From the NCBI RefSeq assembly GCF_000350225.1, contig NW_005179027.1:150747-214746 (forward strand): a DNA stretch of 64,000 nucleotides. Reading direction: 5' to 3'. This document shows positions 20,403 to 29,118 of this stretch, one piece after another (within the stretch, counting starts at the first letter, position 1; every line of letters starts with the position of its first letter). This DNA comes from Chondrus crispus. Taxonomy: Eukaryota > Rhodophyta > Florideophyceae > Gigartinales > Gigartinaceae. A program made the translations under genes and the position numbers. The notes beneath the pieces were generated by a model that was not told where the DNA came from, searched no databases, and saw only the letters and a program-made list of their open reading frames with translations.

Positions 20403-21201
20403 AGACGCATATGGATTGTAGCAAAATAGTCAATTGCGTTATTGCTCAAAGCTACGTAACATGTATGGCTCCTTTTATGCATTTAGAAATTAGAAACGAC
20501 AGCTCGAATGAAAACCCACTGCATGTGACGAAGAAGATACCTGTGGCGGCGTACGACATCTGGGCGTCGCACCCCAGGACCGGAATGCTCAGGATAACTC
20601 GTTTCATCTCCTGGGAAAATGTGAACGAAAGCATGCCATCGGAGGCCGAGAACAATCCCTTGGAGAAGCCTGCGTAGAAGAAGGTGCATGTGATGTTTCT
20701 TTCGTCGAGAACAACGCCGGAAGCGCTACGGTTGACGAAGAGGACGAGACAGCCGCCGCACCGGGTGAATGCAGAGTGAAGCACAGTTGATTCATGTTTC
20801 CATGCCAAATGAGACCGCTTGCAAGAGGCAGACTCGAGGATTAGAACCTCACCTGAGTACTGCCACACAAACAATCAAGTCAAGTATCTATGGCAAGCAA
20901 ACGCCCGAATCTGCGTCACGCTATGAACGAACTTCGTGCAGTAGTGCTGAAAAAAAGTAGTTAGTATGTGCACTCAAGTTGTGTGAACAATGGATTAAGG
21001 TTAGATAAAAATACTTATAGTGAGGCTCCAGGAACACACGTGGCAACGTGGAGCGATTGGGGATTGGTGTCGATGGTGACACTAAATTGTGTCATTTGGA
21101 TCGTCAAGGTCGAGCGCCGGTTCCCTGACTCATGCCGAGCACCAGGAGCAAAGGAGCGGCCAGCGGCCAGTATATATGTTGCCCCTGCCCGGGTGTGCGG
21201 C
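20403..21201. other. Gypsy-2 non-coding 3' region
   Basis: Between pol and the polypurine tract there are only short ORFs on both strands (for example 20399-20677 plus, 20452-20874 minus) with no recognised domain. A short acidic run in a third frame near 20677-20780 could be a decayed tail. Confidence 0.5.
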
Positions 21202-21212
21202 TGGGGAGGGGG
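21202..21212 (+). promoter_or_regulatory. Gypsy-2 polypurine tract
   Basis: GGGGAGGGGG lies just upstream of the 3' LTR start at 21216. Confidence 0.7.
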
Positions 21213-21215
21213 TCG

Positions 21216-21531
21216 TGTGGGGGAGATTTGGGGTACTGTACAGGGTACAGTACCCGAGAGTGGCCCCAGGACCAAAGCCTTCAAAAGGTGATTTTATTGG
21301 TCTACATGTACGCCAGGTGTACACGTGGACAATCTCCCTTTGAAGAGCGGCGGTCCTGGGAAGTGGAAGATGTTGGCGGCCCCTCTATAAGAGAAAGGGG
21401 CGCGCCGCGACACCCCGCGACAAGGGGAGAACACAACAACACCCGGACCGACCCCCCCCCCCCTCTTGAAATAAACATCTCGCTTTTCTCTCTCCCCTAC
21501 GCGCGCAGCCCCCCCTTTTTAGCTGTCAACA
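21216..21531 (+). repeat. Gypsy-2 3' LTR
   Basis: It matches 15407-15717, with a longer C run before the AATAAA signal. It is followed by the CCATC target duplication at 21532-21536. Confidence 0.97.
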
Positions 21532-21697
21532 CCATCACCACCAGTCTGACCTCATTTGGGCAAAGGGAAGTAGTTTTTAAGTTAATTTATGAAAAATGTT
21601 ACCAAATTATACTTTCGGGGAAGGGTACAACCAAATCAAACTTGCTTTCACGGTGCCCAAGGGACCGGGCACAACATAATAGGTTTTGGCCACCTCA

Positions 21698-21907
21698 GGG
21701 TGTGTCTTAACATGCCCCGTTTTGCTGCGGTTTGCTTTGCCTTGCCCAAAGAAGTGACTTGGCGTGCTATGAGTGGCTCCTACGTTTTAATTTATGTGTT
21801 TAAGAAAAGCAAGGGCTTAAGAAGCATACGGTATTTGTTAAGAATTTAAAAGTATTCCTGGCAAAACCGGGCAAGGCAAGCAAAAACTAGCCTGTTAAGA
21901 CACGCCC
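21698..21907. mobile_element. Harbinger/Tourist-type MITE, 210 bp
   Basis: Imperfect terminal inverted repeats of about 50 bp start GGGTGTGTCTTAACATG on the left; the right end reads CTGTTAAGACACGCCC. TCA flanks both ends (21695-21697 and 21908-21910), a 3-bp duplication as made by PIF/Harbinger transposases. There is no coding capacity. Confidence 0.75.
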
Positions 21908-21919
21908 TCACTGTTGGTG

Positions 21920-22490
21920 TGCACGGATGCATGCAAACAGCACCGCACTACAAAACAATATGCCACTCTCTCAAGGTGCCACTCTCTCAAGGAAGGCAGA
22001 GAGTGAGAAGGGTACCGTACCTCCTGAGGACGTGCCTGAGCTCCCTGTTGCCACCGCCATTGCGCAGGAAATCGCTCACTTCCACAGAAACTTCAAAAGC
22101 TGTCGGCCTTCACCACACGAAACGGGATGACTCGATTTCCATCGTGTATCCTACGTATTCATCGTCAACCCGTGCATATGTCCCATGCATTTCTCATGCT
22201 CATGGGACAGGGGCCATAGCATCGCCATGAGACAGTAGCGCGCATCAGGCTGCGTTTTCGCCCCCACTGACGTTTCCTGAAGACAGGTCACGTATTTCTC
22301 CCTTTTGCACGCTGCAGAAGATTCCAGACGACGCGGTCAATAAACCGGAATTCTCAAGATTTTTTTCATGTAAGAAAACCAGACAGGCTATCCCCACCAC
22401 AGGTGCCACCACGTACCGTACAATAGAAACGTCTGTGTCTGGCCGAGAGGACAAGGGAAGTAGAATATACACACCTAGACCTATACACAC
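21920..22490 (-). repeat. 3' flank of the receptor gene, repeated at 62217-62760
   Basis: Read on the minus strand, the sequence after the receptor stop codon matches 62217-62760 on the plus strand at roughly three quarters identity by eye, with gaps. Long exact stretches include TGGAATCTTCTGCAGCGTGC and CACGGGTTGACGATGAATA. It probably contains the 3' UTR of this gene family. Confidence 0.75.
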
Positions 22491-25400
22491 CTAGACCACT
22501 AGCTTCATAATAGCCACCCGGTTGCCGGCCGCTGCAACAAAGACCCCATGATTATCGTCTACCTCCCACCAGGTTACCGTACTCTCCAGCTGCGTCAAAA
22601 CAGCCTCAGAGCCATCCTCTCGCTCATGCACAATTTTCCCCCCGCTCTCAAAAACTTTGCGCCTTTTGCGCCTATGTCCAGTGCGAGAGACGGCACCCAA
22701 GTCCTCTGCATTCAGAAATCTCTCCACGATATCTTGCCAGTCCTCCAACTTTCCGAGATGAACTGTAATCCCTTTCTCTACGTCCCAAACTCGTACGCTC
22801 TTGTCCAAGGATCCAGATACTGCACGTTTTCCATCACCACTCATCGCAACGCTCGTCACGCAACCCGCGTGTCCAGTTAATGCGTCGCCGATTTGCAGTC
22901 CTGTGTCCACGTCCCAAACTCGTACGCTCTTGTCCAAGGATCCAGATACTGCACGTTTTCCATCACCACTCATCGCAACGCTCCGCACCCTACCCGTGTG
23001 TCCAGTTAATGCGTCGCCGATTTGCAGTCCTGTGTCCACGTCCCAAACTCGTACGCTCATGTCCCAGGATCCAGATACTGCACGTTTTCCATCATCACTC
23101 ATCCCAACGCTCTGCACCCAATGCGTGTGCCCAAATGCCTCGCCGATTTGCAGTCCTGTGTCCACGTCCCAAACTCGTACGCTCTTGTCCCAGGATCCAG
23201 ATACTGCACGTTTTCCATCACCACTCATCGCAACGTGAGACACCACACTCGTGTGTCCAGTTAATGCGTCGCCGATTCGCAGTCCTGTGTCCACGTCCCA
23301 AACTCGTACGCCCTTGTCCAAGGATCCAGATACTGCACGTTTTCCATCACCACTCATCGCAACGCTATACACCCCACCCGTGCGCACCCCACCCGTGTGT
23401 CCAGTTAATGCGTCGCCAATTTGCAGTCCCGTATCCACGTCCCAAACTCGTACGCTCTCGTCTTCCGATCCAGATACTGCACGTTTTCCATCACCACTCA
23501 TCCCAACGCTCCGCACCCAATGCGTGTGCCCAAATACCTCGCTGATTTGCAGTCCTGTGTCCACCTCCCAAACTCGTACGCTCATGTCCCAGGATCCAGA
23601 TACTGCACGTTTTCCATCACCACTCATCGCAACTCTACGCACCGCAAGCGTATGTCCAGGTAATGCGTCGCCGATCTGCAGTCCTGTGTCCACGTCCCAA
23701 ACTCGTACGCTCTTGTCCCGGGATCCAGACACTGCACGTTTTCCATCACCACTCATCGCAACGCTATTCACCCAATCCGTGTGTCCAGTTAATGCGTCGC
23801 CGATTTGCAGTCCTGTGTCCACGTCCCAAACTCGTACGCTCTCGTCATCCGATCCAGATACTGCACGTTTTCCATCACCACTCATCGCAACGCTACGCAC
23901 CCGCGATTCATGACCGCAGACACTCCACAACATTTTCTTTTCCGATACACTCCAGAACTGTAGTGTCCCATCACCATATCCGATAACTGCATAGCGTTTG
24001 CTCATGCTGACACAACCGCACGTTAATTCTCGGCTCCCCGTTCCAAAATCGTTGTCTAATTTAGTCATCTTCATTTCCTTGTCTGGAGACTGTGCGAAAA
24101 CTGTGATCCTGGTACGGCGCGAGTTCGAATAGAGTCCATACACGCCACCCGTTGAGTCCATGCCGACTTCGTGAGCGGTAGTCCGAAGCACAATGTGCTG
24201 CACCAAACTTCCTCCCGCTCGCCCTACACATTCACTCACAGGCCGCAGCCATGGTCGTGGCGCGTGTTCCTCGATTTCGTCGAGTATCCCTCGCACACTA
24301 CATAATTCTGATGCCCTGTGCTTGATTCTTCCGTGCAGTTGAAAGTAAATCCCTGCACTGCTTTCACCACAAAAAGGTACACTCAGTCGTGCAGCTCTCA
24401 TCATCAATTCCATCGCATACACTGAATCTTCTTCTCTGGTATCCCTTAAAAGGCTCTCGCTTCCTCCCGTGTTCCTCAAAAAGCTATTGAGATCCTTTAC
24501 AGCTTCCTCGTATTGCCGCACACTTCCTCTCTGTATCACTGCCTTCACCCATCGCGCACTCAAGAATAGATTCTTCAGCTCCTCCACATACCCGCCCTGT
24601 TTCAGAACGCGATATATATTCTCGAAAACATACTTCTCTCTTGCATCCTTGCTCTCTCTACCCTCGCTCTCAGTCATACCAAGCAGTCCTCTTCCCTGCC
24701 GGCATACATCTGCCAACTTCTTATACCAAACCGTTACACTTTCTTCCTTCTGCGCCTCCTGCACCGCAAAATCGTGCGTCAGATCATGCATCCGTATCCA
24801 CCCACAATCCTTGTCGTAATGAAGGTCTACTAAACCAACCCTTTCCATCTGAATCGCGTACTTTTCAGCCGATTCGTAGTCCATCTCCCACAAATCTCTT
24901 ACCAACGACAAAGGCATCCGGTCTTGTTTCTTCATAACACACAGACTCCGATGTATCTTTCGAAACGAAAACTGACCTAACCTCTCCGCATCGCTCCCCA
25001 TGCCGGACTCCACAATCTCTAGTGACGCATGTAATGTCGCGTCTAACGACAACAAATACCCATCCCCTGGACTCTCACTACGAATCGTGTTGCGGCTCTT
25101 CATCTTCGAAAGGTATGTCTCCCACGCTTGTGACTTTTCTCCCTCCCATCTATCTCTCATGTACCTGACACCCGTCCCGGCTACGTTCAGAGCCAGCGGC
25201 AAACCAGCACACAATTTCAAGATTTTGCTCACGGCCTCTTTGCATCTCGGATCATTCGCTTCCTCCGGGTTCGCCCCGCTCGCGAGCATGAGCATGTGAA
25301 CTGAATCTCTCCCTTCTCTTTCCCTCGGCTCGAAAGTCACTCGCTTACCGACCTGTTTCAGCTCTGAGTCTCTCGTGGAATACAGAAGTCTGCTCCTCTC

Positions 25401-26756
25401 TCGGATGTCTCCTGTGGCGGCAGCGAGAGTGGACAACTTCTGAAGAATACACGCATCTATACCATTCACGGCCCACACATCATCAATAATGAACAGGCAT
25501 ACACGTGTGTTGAACCATGCTCGCATCTTGGTCAGTACCCTGCTCAACTCGCTTTGCTCCTGCATTTTCGCAGCCGCCTGGTTGCCACCAGACGCCTCTA
25601 CGGCTATACACAGTTGCTCAATCAGCCGCCCTACGTTGGCGTCTTTCCCCAAAGACATGAAGTACACTCCGCCTGAAAACCGAGCCTTGATGTCATCGTC
25701 GTGCGCAATCGCTCGAAGAGCGCATGTCTTCCCGACTCCGCCCTTCCCCGTTGCCGTCGCTCCTATACTTGTATTCCTATCGGTACTTAGCACGGCCTCC
25801 TTTAGCCGCGCCTCACACGTATTCGGTGATCCATCGATCCCCCGAGAATTCAGTTGCAAATATATTTCGTCGGGATTGTGCTCTGCGTGTATACAGGGCG
25901 TGAACTTATCAACCGCACATCGTGCGGTGGACGTGACGGCAGCTTGGGTTCCAACTTGGCCACTTGCATTCAAAACTTCTCTCACTTCATCACTTGAATC
26001 CTCCTCACATTTCTTTTTCACCCACAGAAATACTTGCTCCACAAGATGTGCCCTTTTACCATGGCCGAATCGATCTCCCGGCAGGTTTGTTGCCCCTACT
26101 TCATTTTCAATCCCATTGAATTCTGCCAGCTCGTGTAGCTCCCCCTTCACCGTATCCGTGCTCGCTTCGCGCTGTCGTTCCTCGCTAAAAAACTTCTCAA
26201 CTTCAAAAATATTATTTCCTGCATCATCCCAGTAGCGATCTGGATCCAACTCTCCGCATTCAGGAATACTTAGTCTGTAAAACACCGGAATCAGTGTCGG
26301 TGGTCGCATCCCACTCCCTATCGCCTCAATCCGTCGGCGTAGGAAGCAACGCAGTTCCCTCATCGTCCACTTTCGAGCCGCAAACTCGGGAGAAAGAATG
26401 AAAACACCGACCTTCGCAGATTCCATAGCCTTCGTCATTTCATCCTGTTCGTAGTCCCCGGGCTCCATCGACATTCTGTCGAGGAAGCAATTTAAACCAT
26501 GAGCTTGCAATTTCTCAGAAAGGGGACGTGCGATGTGTAGCTTGTCCGGGCCAGCATGGCTTATGAACACATCGGGAGACTGTATCTTTCGCCGTTTTCT
26601 ACTTGGTCCCGTCTCTTGCGGGAAGCTTTCCGGCATTTTTTTGTGAATAGCTAAAGACAAGTTGGTGAGGAGCGGAGTGTGTTTCGCGTGAGAACGGCAC
26701 CGGCTGTTAGAGAAACAGGGATGCCAAGGTTGAAGGCCGCGTTCAGCGCGCGGCAC
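22491..26756 (-). CDS. TIR-NB-ARC-WD40 receptor-like protein (NLR/STAND family)
   Basis: An intact 1421-codon ORF. The TIR domain (~61-170) runs from DVFISHAGPDK through SPEFAARKWTMRELRCF, where Glu134 occupies the position of the NADase catalytic Glu. NB-ARC has a P-loop GKGGVGKT (337-344), Walker B LFIIDDVW (421-428), RLLYSTRDS (456-464), GLPLAL (518-523) and MHD (656-658). After a helical linker (~660-910) comes one divergent WD repeat, then nine near-identical WD40 repeats (~950-1330) and a basic tail with KRRK. The first Met is codon 1, but MPESFPQETG (codon 41, 26636) is the more likely start. Basic clusters RKRRK (~53-57) and RKRRK in the tail resemble nuclear signals. By family logic this is a signal-transducing ATPase in which WD40 sensing triggers TIR activity; the ligand is unknown. 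The architecture recalls Apaf-1 and fungal HNWD receptors with a TIR effector. Confidence 0.93.
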   Translation of the reverse strand: MPRAERGLQPWHPCFSNSRCRSHAKHTPLLTNLSLAIHKKMPESFPQETGPSRKRRKIQSPDVFISHAGPDKLHIARPLSEKLQAHGLNCFLDRMSMEPGDYEQDEMTKAMESAKVGVFILSPEFAARKWTMRELRCFLRRRIEAIGSGMRPPTLIPVFYRLSIPECGELDPDRYWDDAGNNIFEVEKFFSEERQREASTDTVKGELHELAEFNGIENEVGATNLPGDRFGHGKRAHLVEQVFLWVKKKCEEDSSDEVREVLNASGQVGTQAAVTSTARCAVDKFTPCIHAEHNPDEIYLQLNSRGIDGSPNTCEARLKEAVLSTDRNTSIGATATGKGGVGKTCALRAIAHDDDIKARFSGGVYFMSLGKDANVGRLIEQLCIAVEASGGNQAAAKMQEQSELSRVLTKMRAWFNTRVCLFIIDDVWAVNGIDACILQKLSTLAAATGDIRERSRLLYSTRDSELKQVGKRVTFEPREREGRDSVHMLMLASGANPEEANDPRCKEAVSKILKLCAGLPLALNVAGTGVRYMRDRWEGEKSQAWETYLSKMKSRNTIRSESPGDGYLLSLDATLHASLEIVESGMGSDAERLGQFSFRKIHRSLCVMKKQDRMPLSLVRDLWEMDYESAEKYAIQMERVGLVDLHYDKDCGWIRMHDLTHDFAVQEAQKEESVTVWYKKLADVCRQGRGLLGMTESEGRESKDAREKYVFENIYRVLKQGGYVEELKNLFLSARWVKAVIQRGSVRQYEEAVKDLNSFLRNTGGSESLLRDTREEDSVYAMELMMRAARLSVPFCGESSAGIYFQLHGRIKHRASELCSVRGILDEIEEHAPRPWLRPVSECVGRAGGSLVQHIVLRTTAHEVGMDSTGGVYGLYSNSRRTRITVFAQSPDKEMKMTKLDNDFGTGSRELTCGCVSMSKRYAVIGYGDGTLQFWSVSEKKMLWSVCGHESRVRSVAMSGDGKRAVSGSDDESVRVWDVDTGLQIGDALTGHTDWVNSVAMSGDGKRAVSGSRDKSVRVWDVDTGLQIGDALPGHTLAVRRVAMSGDGKRAVSGSWDMSVRVWEVDTGLQISEVFGHTHWVRSVGMSGDGKRAVSGSEDESVRVWDVDTGLQIGDALTGHTGGVRTGGVYSVAMSGDGKRAVSGSLDKGVRVWDVDTGLRIGDALTGHTSVVSHVAMSGDGKRAVSGSWDKSVRVWDVDTGLQIGEAFGHTHWVQSVGMSDDGKRAVSGSWDMSVRVWDVDTGLQIGDALTGHTGRVRSVAMSGDGKRAVSGSLDKSVRVWDVDTGLQIGDALTGHAGCVTSVAMSGDGKRAVSGSLDKSVRVWDVEKGITVHLGKLEDWQDIVERFLNAEDLGAVSRTGHRRKRRKVFESGGKIVHEREDGSEAVLTQLESTVTWWEVDDNHGVFVAAAGNRVAIMKLVV
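22770..23909 (-). repeat. Nine tandem WD40 repeats homogenised at DNA level
   Basis: The period is about 126 bp (42 codons). Each repeat contains GDGKRAVSGS (one has DDGKRAVSGS) and VRVW-VDTGL or close variants, almost without change. Differences cluster in a few codons: the residue after SGS (D, R, W, E, L), the codon after the next D, and the segment between GHT and the next MS (DWVNSV, LAVRRV, HWVRSV, SVVSHV, HWVQSV, GRVRSV, GCVTSV). One repeat carries a four-codon internal duplication at about 23375-23398. Confidence 0.95.
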
Positions 26757-27037
26757 TCTTGTCGTTGTCGACGAAAGCGGAAACAGTGGCGACGGTCGTG
26801 TGGATCAGTAGGTTGAGCTGATGTGCTTTCGCTTGTTCTTTCGTAAATGAATGTGTTGGTCGGGAACTGGGGGGGGGGGAGGGGGTTTCTGGGTGGTCCC
26901 CGTCGCGGCTTTCTCCGCAGCCTCCAAAAACTTTTATTTCCCTCGGCGAGCGCTTCCAGAAACGTCCAAGCGTCAACCCTAAAAATCCATAAAATCTACC
27001 ACATCAACAATTTGATATATTTTGGCAATTGCCCCAC
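26757..27037. other. Upstream region of the receptor gene
   Basis: It contains a poly-G/A run at about 26869-26886 and AT-rich sequence at 26985-27030. A short minus-strand ORF (26743-26976) overlaps the receptor start in another frame and has no recognised content. The promoter is presumably here; no TATA box is evident. Confidence 0.4.
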
Positions 27038-27040
27038 TCA

Positions 27041-28464
27041 GAGCATCCCCACCGGTAGAATCAAACACCCAAACAACTAAAATTTGATGATTTGATGTCG
27101 ATTGAAACCCCCACCGGTGCAACCAAATCATCAAATTTTTGGTGTCGATCTAAAAATCGAAATCAAATATCAGGAATTTGGTTCGGGTAGTCTCTGTTTG
27201 ATTACTCTTGACAATCCAGTTTGCACGTTCTATTGGTCGACCGAAACGGCTTCCCACCAAAAAGTGCATCGATGCGGTATTTGCCTCGAGATTACCAGTG
27301 TCTCCCGCCGATCCAGAATGCTCACTACGGCGTGCATGCTCTTCCCCCTTCCATCCCTCCAGAACGTCGACGGCCCCGCCATCCCTGAGCGCGTCCTTCC
27401 CCGCCCGGCTCTTACACAACAACAACACTTCCTCGACCAACCAGGCGCGAATCTCCGCCATCTCCTCCCGTCCCACCTCCTTTGACCTCCCCAAGCACAT
27501 TGCGACCGCCGCTGTACCCCCACCAACACATCATGGCACTCGTCCGCCATCGCGCAGTTCCGCGCCCAGCTCGCCCCCGCCAGCCTCTTCTCTGCCTCCC
27601 CCGCCTCCAGCAATCTTAGCAACCTCGTCAACAGCTGTCTCTCCGCCTGCCTTCCCTCGACCAACAGGACGTCCCTCCCCTCCTGGCTCGCGCACGCATT
27701 TGACAGCCGCAGCACATTCGGAATACTCGGTACCCTCTCCACGAGCACGAGTAGCGTGCCCCTCTCCCGAAACCCGTCCGCACCCTCCGCTTCGTCCACG
27801 CCCGGCGCGAAGCGCGTCAGGTTGGACAGCAGCGCCGCGTGCAGCGCGACGACGTCCGCGTCCAGGACCACCTGCGCTGCGAGCCGCACCGCGTCCGCGT
27901 ACGTCAAGGCCGCCGCCTCCTCGTCCTCCGACAGGTTCACAAGCGCAGACAGTGCTAGCGCAGTGCGATTCGCTGCTCAGCAGCAGCAGCAGCCGCAGGA
28001 GAACGTCGCTCGCGGCTGTCGAGCCAATCATCCGCCGCAGCACCGCTGCCGCCGGTGCGTATGTCCTCTCCGGGATCGCGCTGCTCGCGGTCGCGTGGGG
28101 AGCGCGTGCTGTCCGTGAGCAGGGAGGACAGCGCCGGCAGTCTGTCTTTGTCCACGGTGGAGGTGAGAGGGAAGGAGTGCAGACAGAGTGGCGAGGGAGA
28201 AGGTCGCGGGATGGGTTTCGAGTGAGCGTGCGACTACGACTGAGGGTGCGATACGAGGGTGAGTACGAGTGTGAGTACAAGGCTGCGATGGTGAGTACGA
28301 GGGGAATGTACTTCATTTGGTTCTCACCGGTGTGGCAGTTCTTTCCGAAGCATCAAACAGCCAAATAACGAAACAACCAAATTCTAGGGAGCCAATCAAA
28401 TTACAGAAAAAGTGTGCCAAGTGTTGTTATTTGATGATTTGATTGCGTACCGGTGGGGATGCTC
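27041..28464. mobile_element. TIR element carrying a captured host gene (Pack-type, Harbinger-like)
   Basis: The left end GAGCATCCCCACCGGTA (27041) is matched by its reverse complement ending at 28464. Both are followed by AT-rich sequence with ATCAAATCATCAAAT motifs. TCA flanks each end (27038-27040 and 28465-28467), a 3-bp duplication as for PIF/Harbinger elements. It holds no transposase. Its interior is an HGH1-like pseudogene. Confidence 0.8.
27340..28155 (-). pseudogene. HGH1: HGH1-like (eEF2 folding factor) pseudogene
   Basis: HGH1 is an armadillo-type chaperone adaptor for elongation factor 2. Reading the minus strand: ALSALVNLSEDEEAAA (about 27958-27910), ALLSNLTR (about 27835), GRDVLLVEG and LLTRLLRLLE (about 27675-27610), ARNCAMADECHDVLVG (about 27565-27520). 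Then, after a frame change near 27500, comes the segment EIRAWLVEEVLLLCKSRAGK, DALRDGGAVDVLEGWKGEE (about 27470-27350). This order matches the second half of HGH1. The N-terminal part is in other frames (breaks near 27990), and CTG/CGC-rich runs make indels likely. It is a captured, decayed copy; a spliced gene is less likely because no clean introns separate the frames. Confidence 0.7.
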
Positions 28465-28500
28465 TCACAGAATAGAGAAAAGTCGCAAAGACGCGGGCAC

Positions 28501-28613
28501 TGATGAATCGTAATCCTCATGGGGGTCGTCTTTACTCGTCGTCGCCGTCTCGTGGGTCTAAGTACCGCTGGTGACAGACTGTAATGCTGACAGTCTGTCC
28601 TTGCTGTCCGTCA
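28501..28613 (-). repeat. Copia-1 3' LTR (113 bp)
   Basis: Very short LTR; ends TGA...TCA on either strand. It contains the inverted repeat ACAGACTGTAATGCTGACAG-TCTGT. Confidence 0.93.
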
Positions 28614-29118
28614 CGCGCGTACCTGTCAGCGTCTGATGAAGAGAGTTGCGGTCCGTCAGTCCCGGGGGACGCTGAGGGGTGCGCGTGAAGGTTGTGCCGG
28701 GGTGCGCCTTCGGGTCGGGGCTGGGGGGTTCAGTTGGTTGGATGATTTTGCAGATTTCTTGAAAGCGGATGGGTCCGAGCGCTTTTGTGAATAGGTCTGC
28801 TGAGTTGCCCGCGGATGGTATGTGTTGCGCGGTGAGAGCAGCGCCTTGGATGTGATGTTGAAGGTGATGGTGCCTGACATCGATGAGCTTCCTTATGCGC
28901 GTGGGGGCGGAATATTCCGCGACTTGTATGGTCGATTGGTTGTCGATGAATATTGTCGTGGGGTGCTGTTGTGGGTGCTTCATGTCCCGAAGCAGCCGAC
29001 GAAGCCATAGCGCCTGCTGGGCGGCGAGCGAGGCTGCTATGTATTCAGCCTCGCAGGTTGACAGGGCTACGACGTCTTGTGGCGCCGATGTCCAGGCTAT
29101 CGGGGAGTGTGCATGATT
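28558..29118 (-). pseudogene. pol: Copia-1 RNase H segment
   Basis: After a frameshift near 29115 (IMHT joins SPIAWTSAPQ), the frame reads DVVALSTCEAEYIAAS, IFIDNQSTIQVAE, KLIDVRHHHLQ, and NSADLFTKALG, the conserved RNase H end of Ty1/copia pol. The ORF runs 56 bases into the LTR before stopping at 28558. Confidence 0.88.

Larger units (their letters stand above)
15407..21531 (+). mobile_element. Gypsy-2: complete Ty3/gypsy LTR retrotransposon
   Basis: LTRs of 311 and 316 bp start with TGTGGGGGAGATTTGG, end with GCTGTCAACA, and are flanked by CCATC on both sides. They differ by four or five substitutions plus a poly-C length change and a small adjacent change, so insertion is fairly recent. 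It has a single gag-pol ORF with the order protease, RT, RNase H, integrase. No chromodomain is visible, unlike Gypsy-1 and Gypsy-3, so it belongs to another lineage. Confidence 0.97.

Noticed and set aside
20452-20874. Minus-strand 140-codon ORF in the Gypsy-2 tail as an antisense accessory gene
   Set aside because: Too short, no recognisable features, and overlapping ORFs exist on the other strand.
22770-23913. Several plus-strand ORFs with repeated motifs opposite the receptor gene, resembling a repeat protein or a CRISPR-like array
   Set aside because: They are antisense shadows of the WD40 repeats; the 126-bp period is coding (42 codons) and there are no short repeat/unique spacer units.
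27208-28368. Plus-strand 386-codon ORF
   Set aside because: Pro/Ser/Arg-rich shadow in GC-rich DNA; the opposite strand carries HGH1 motifs.
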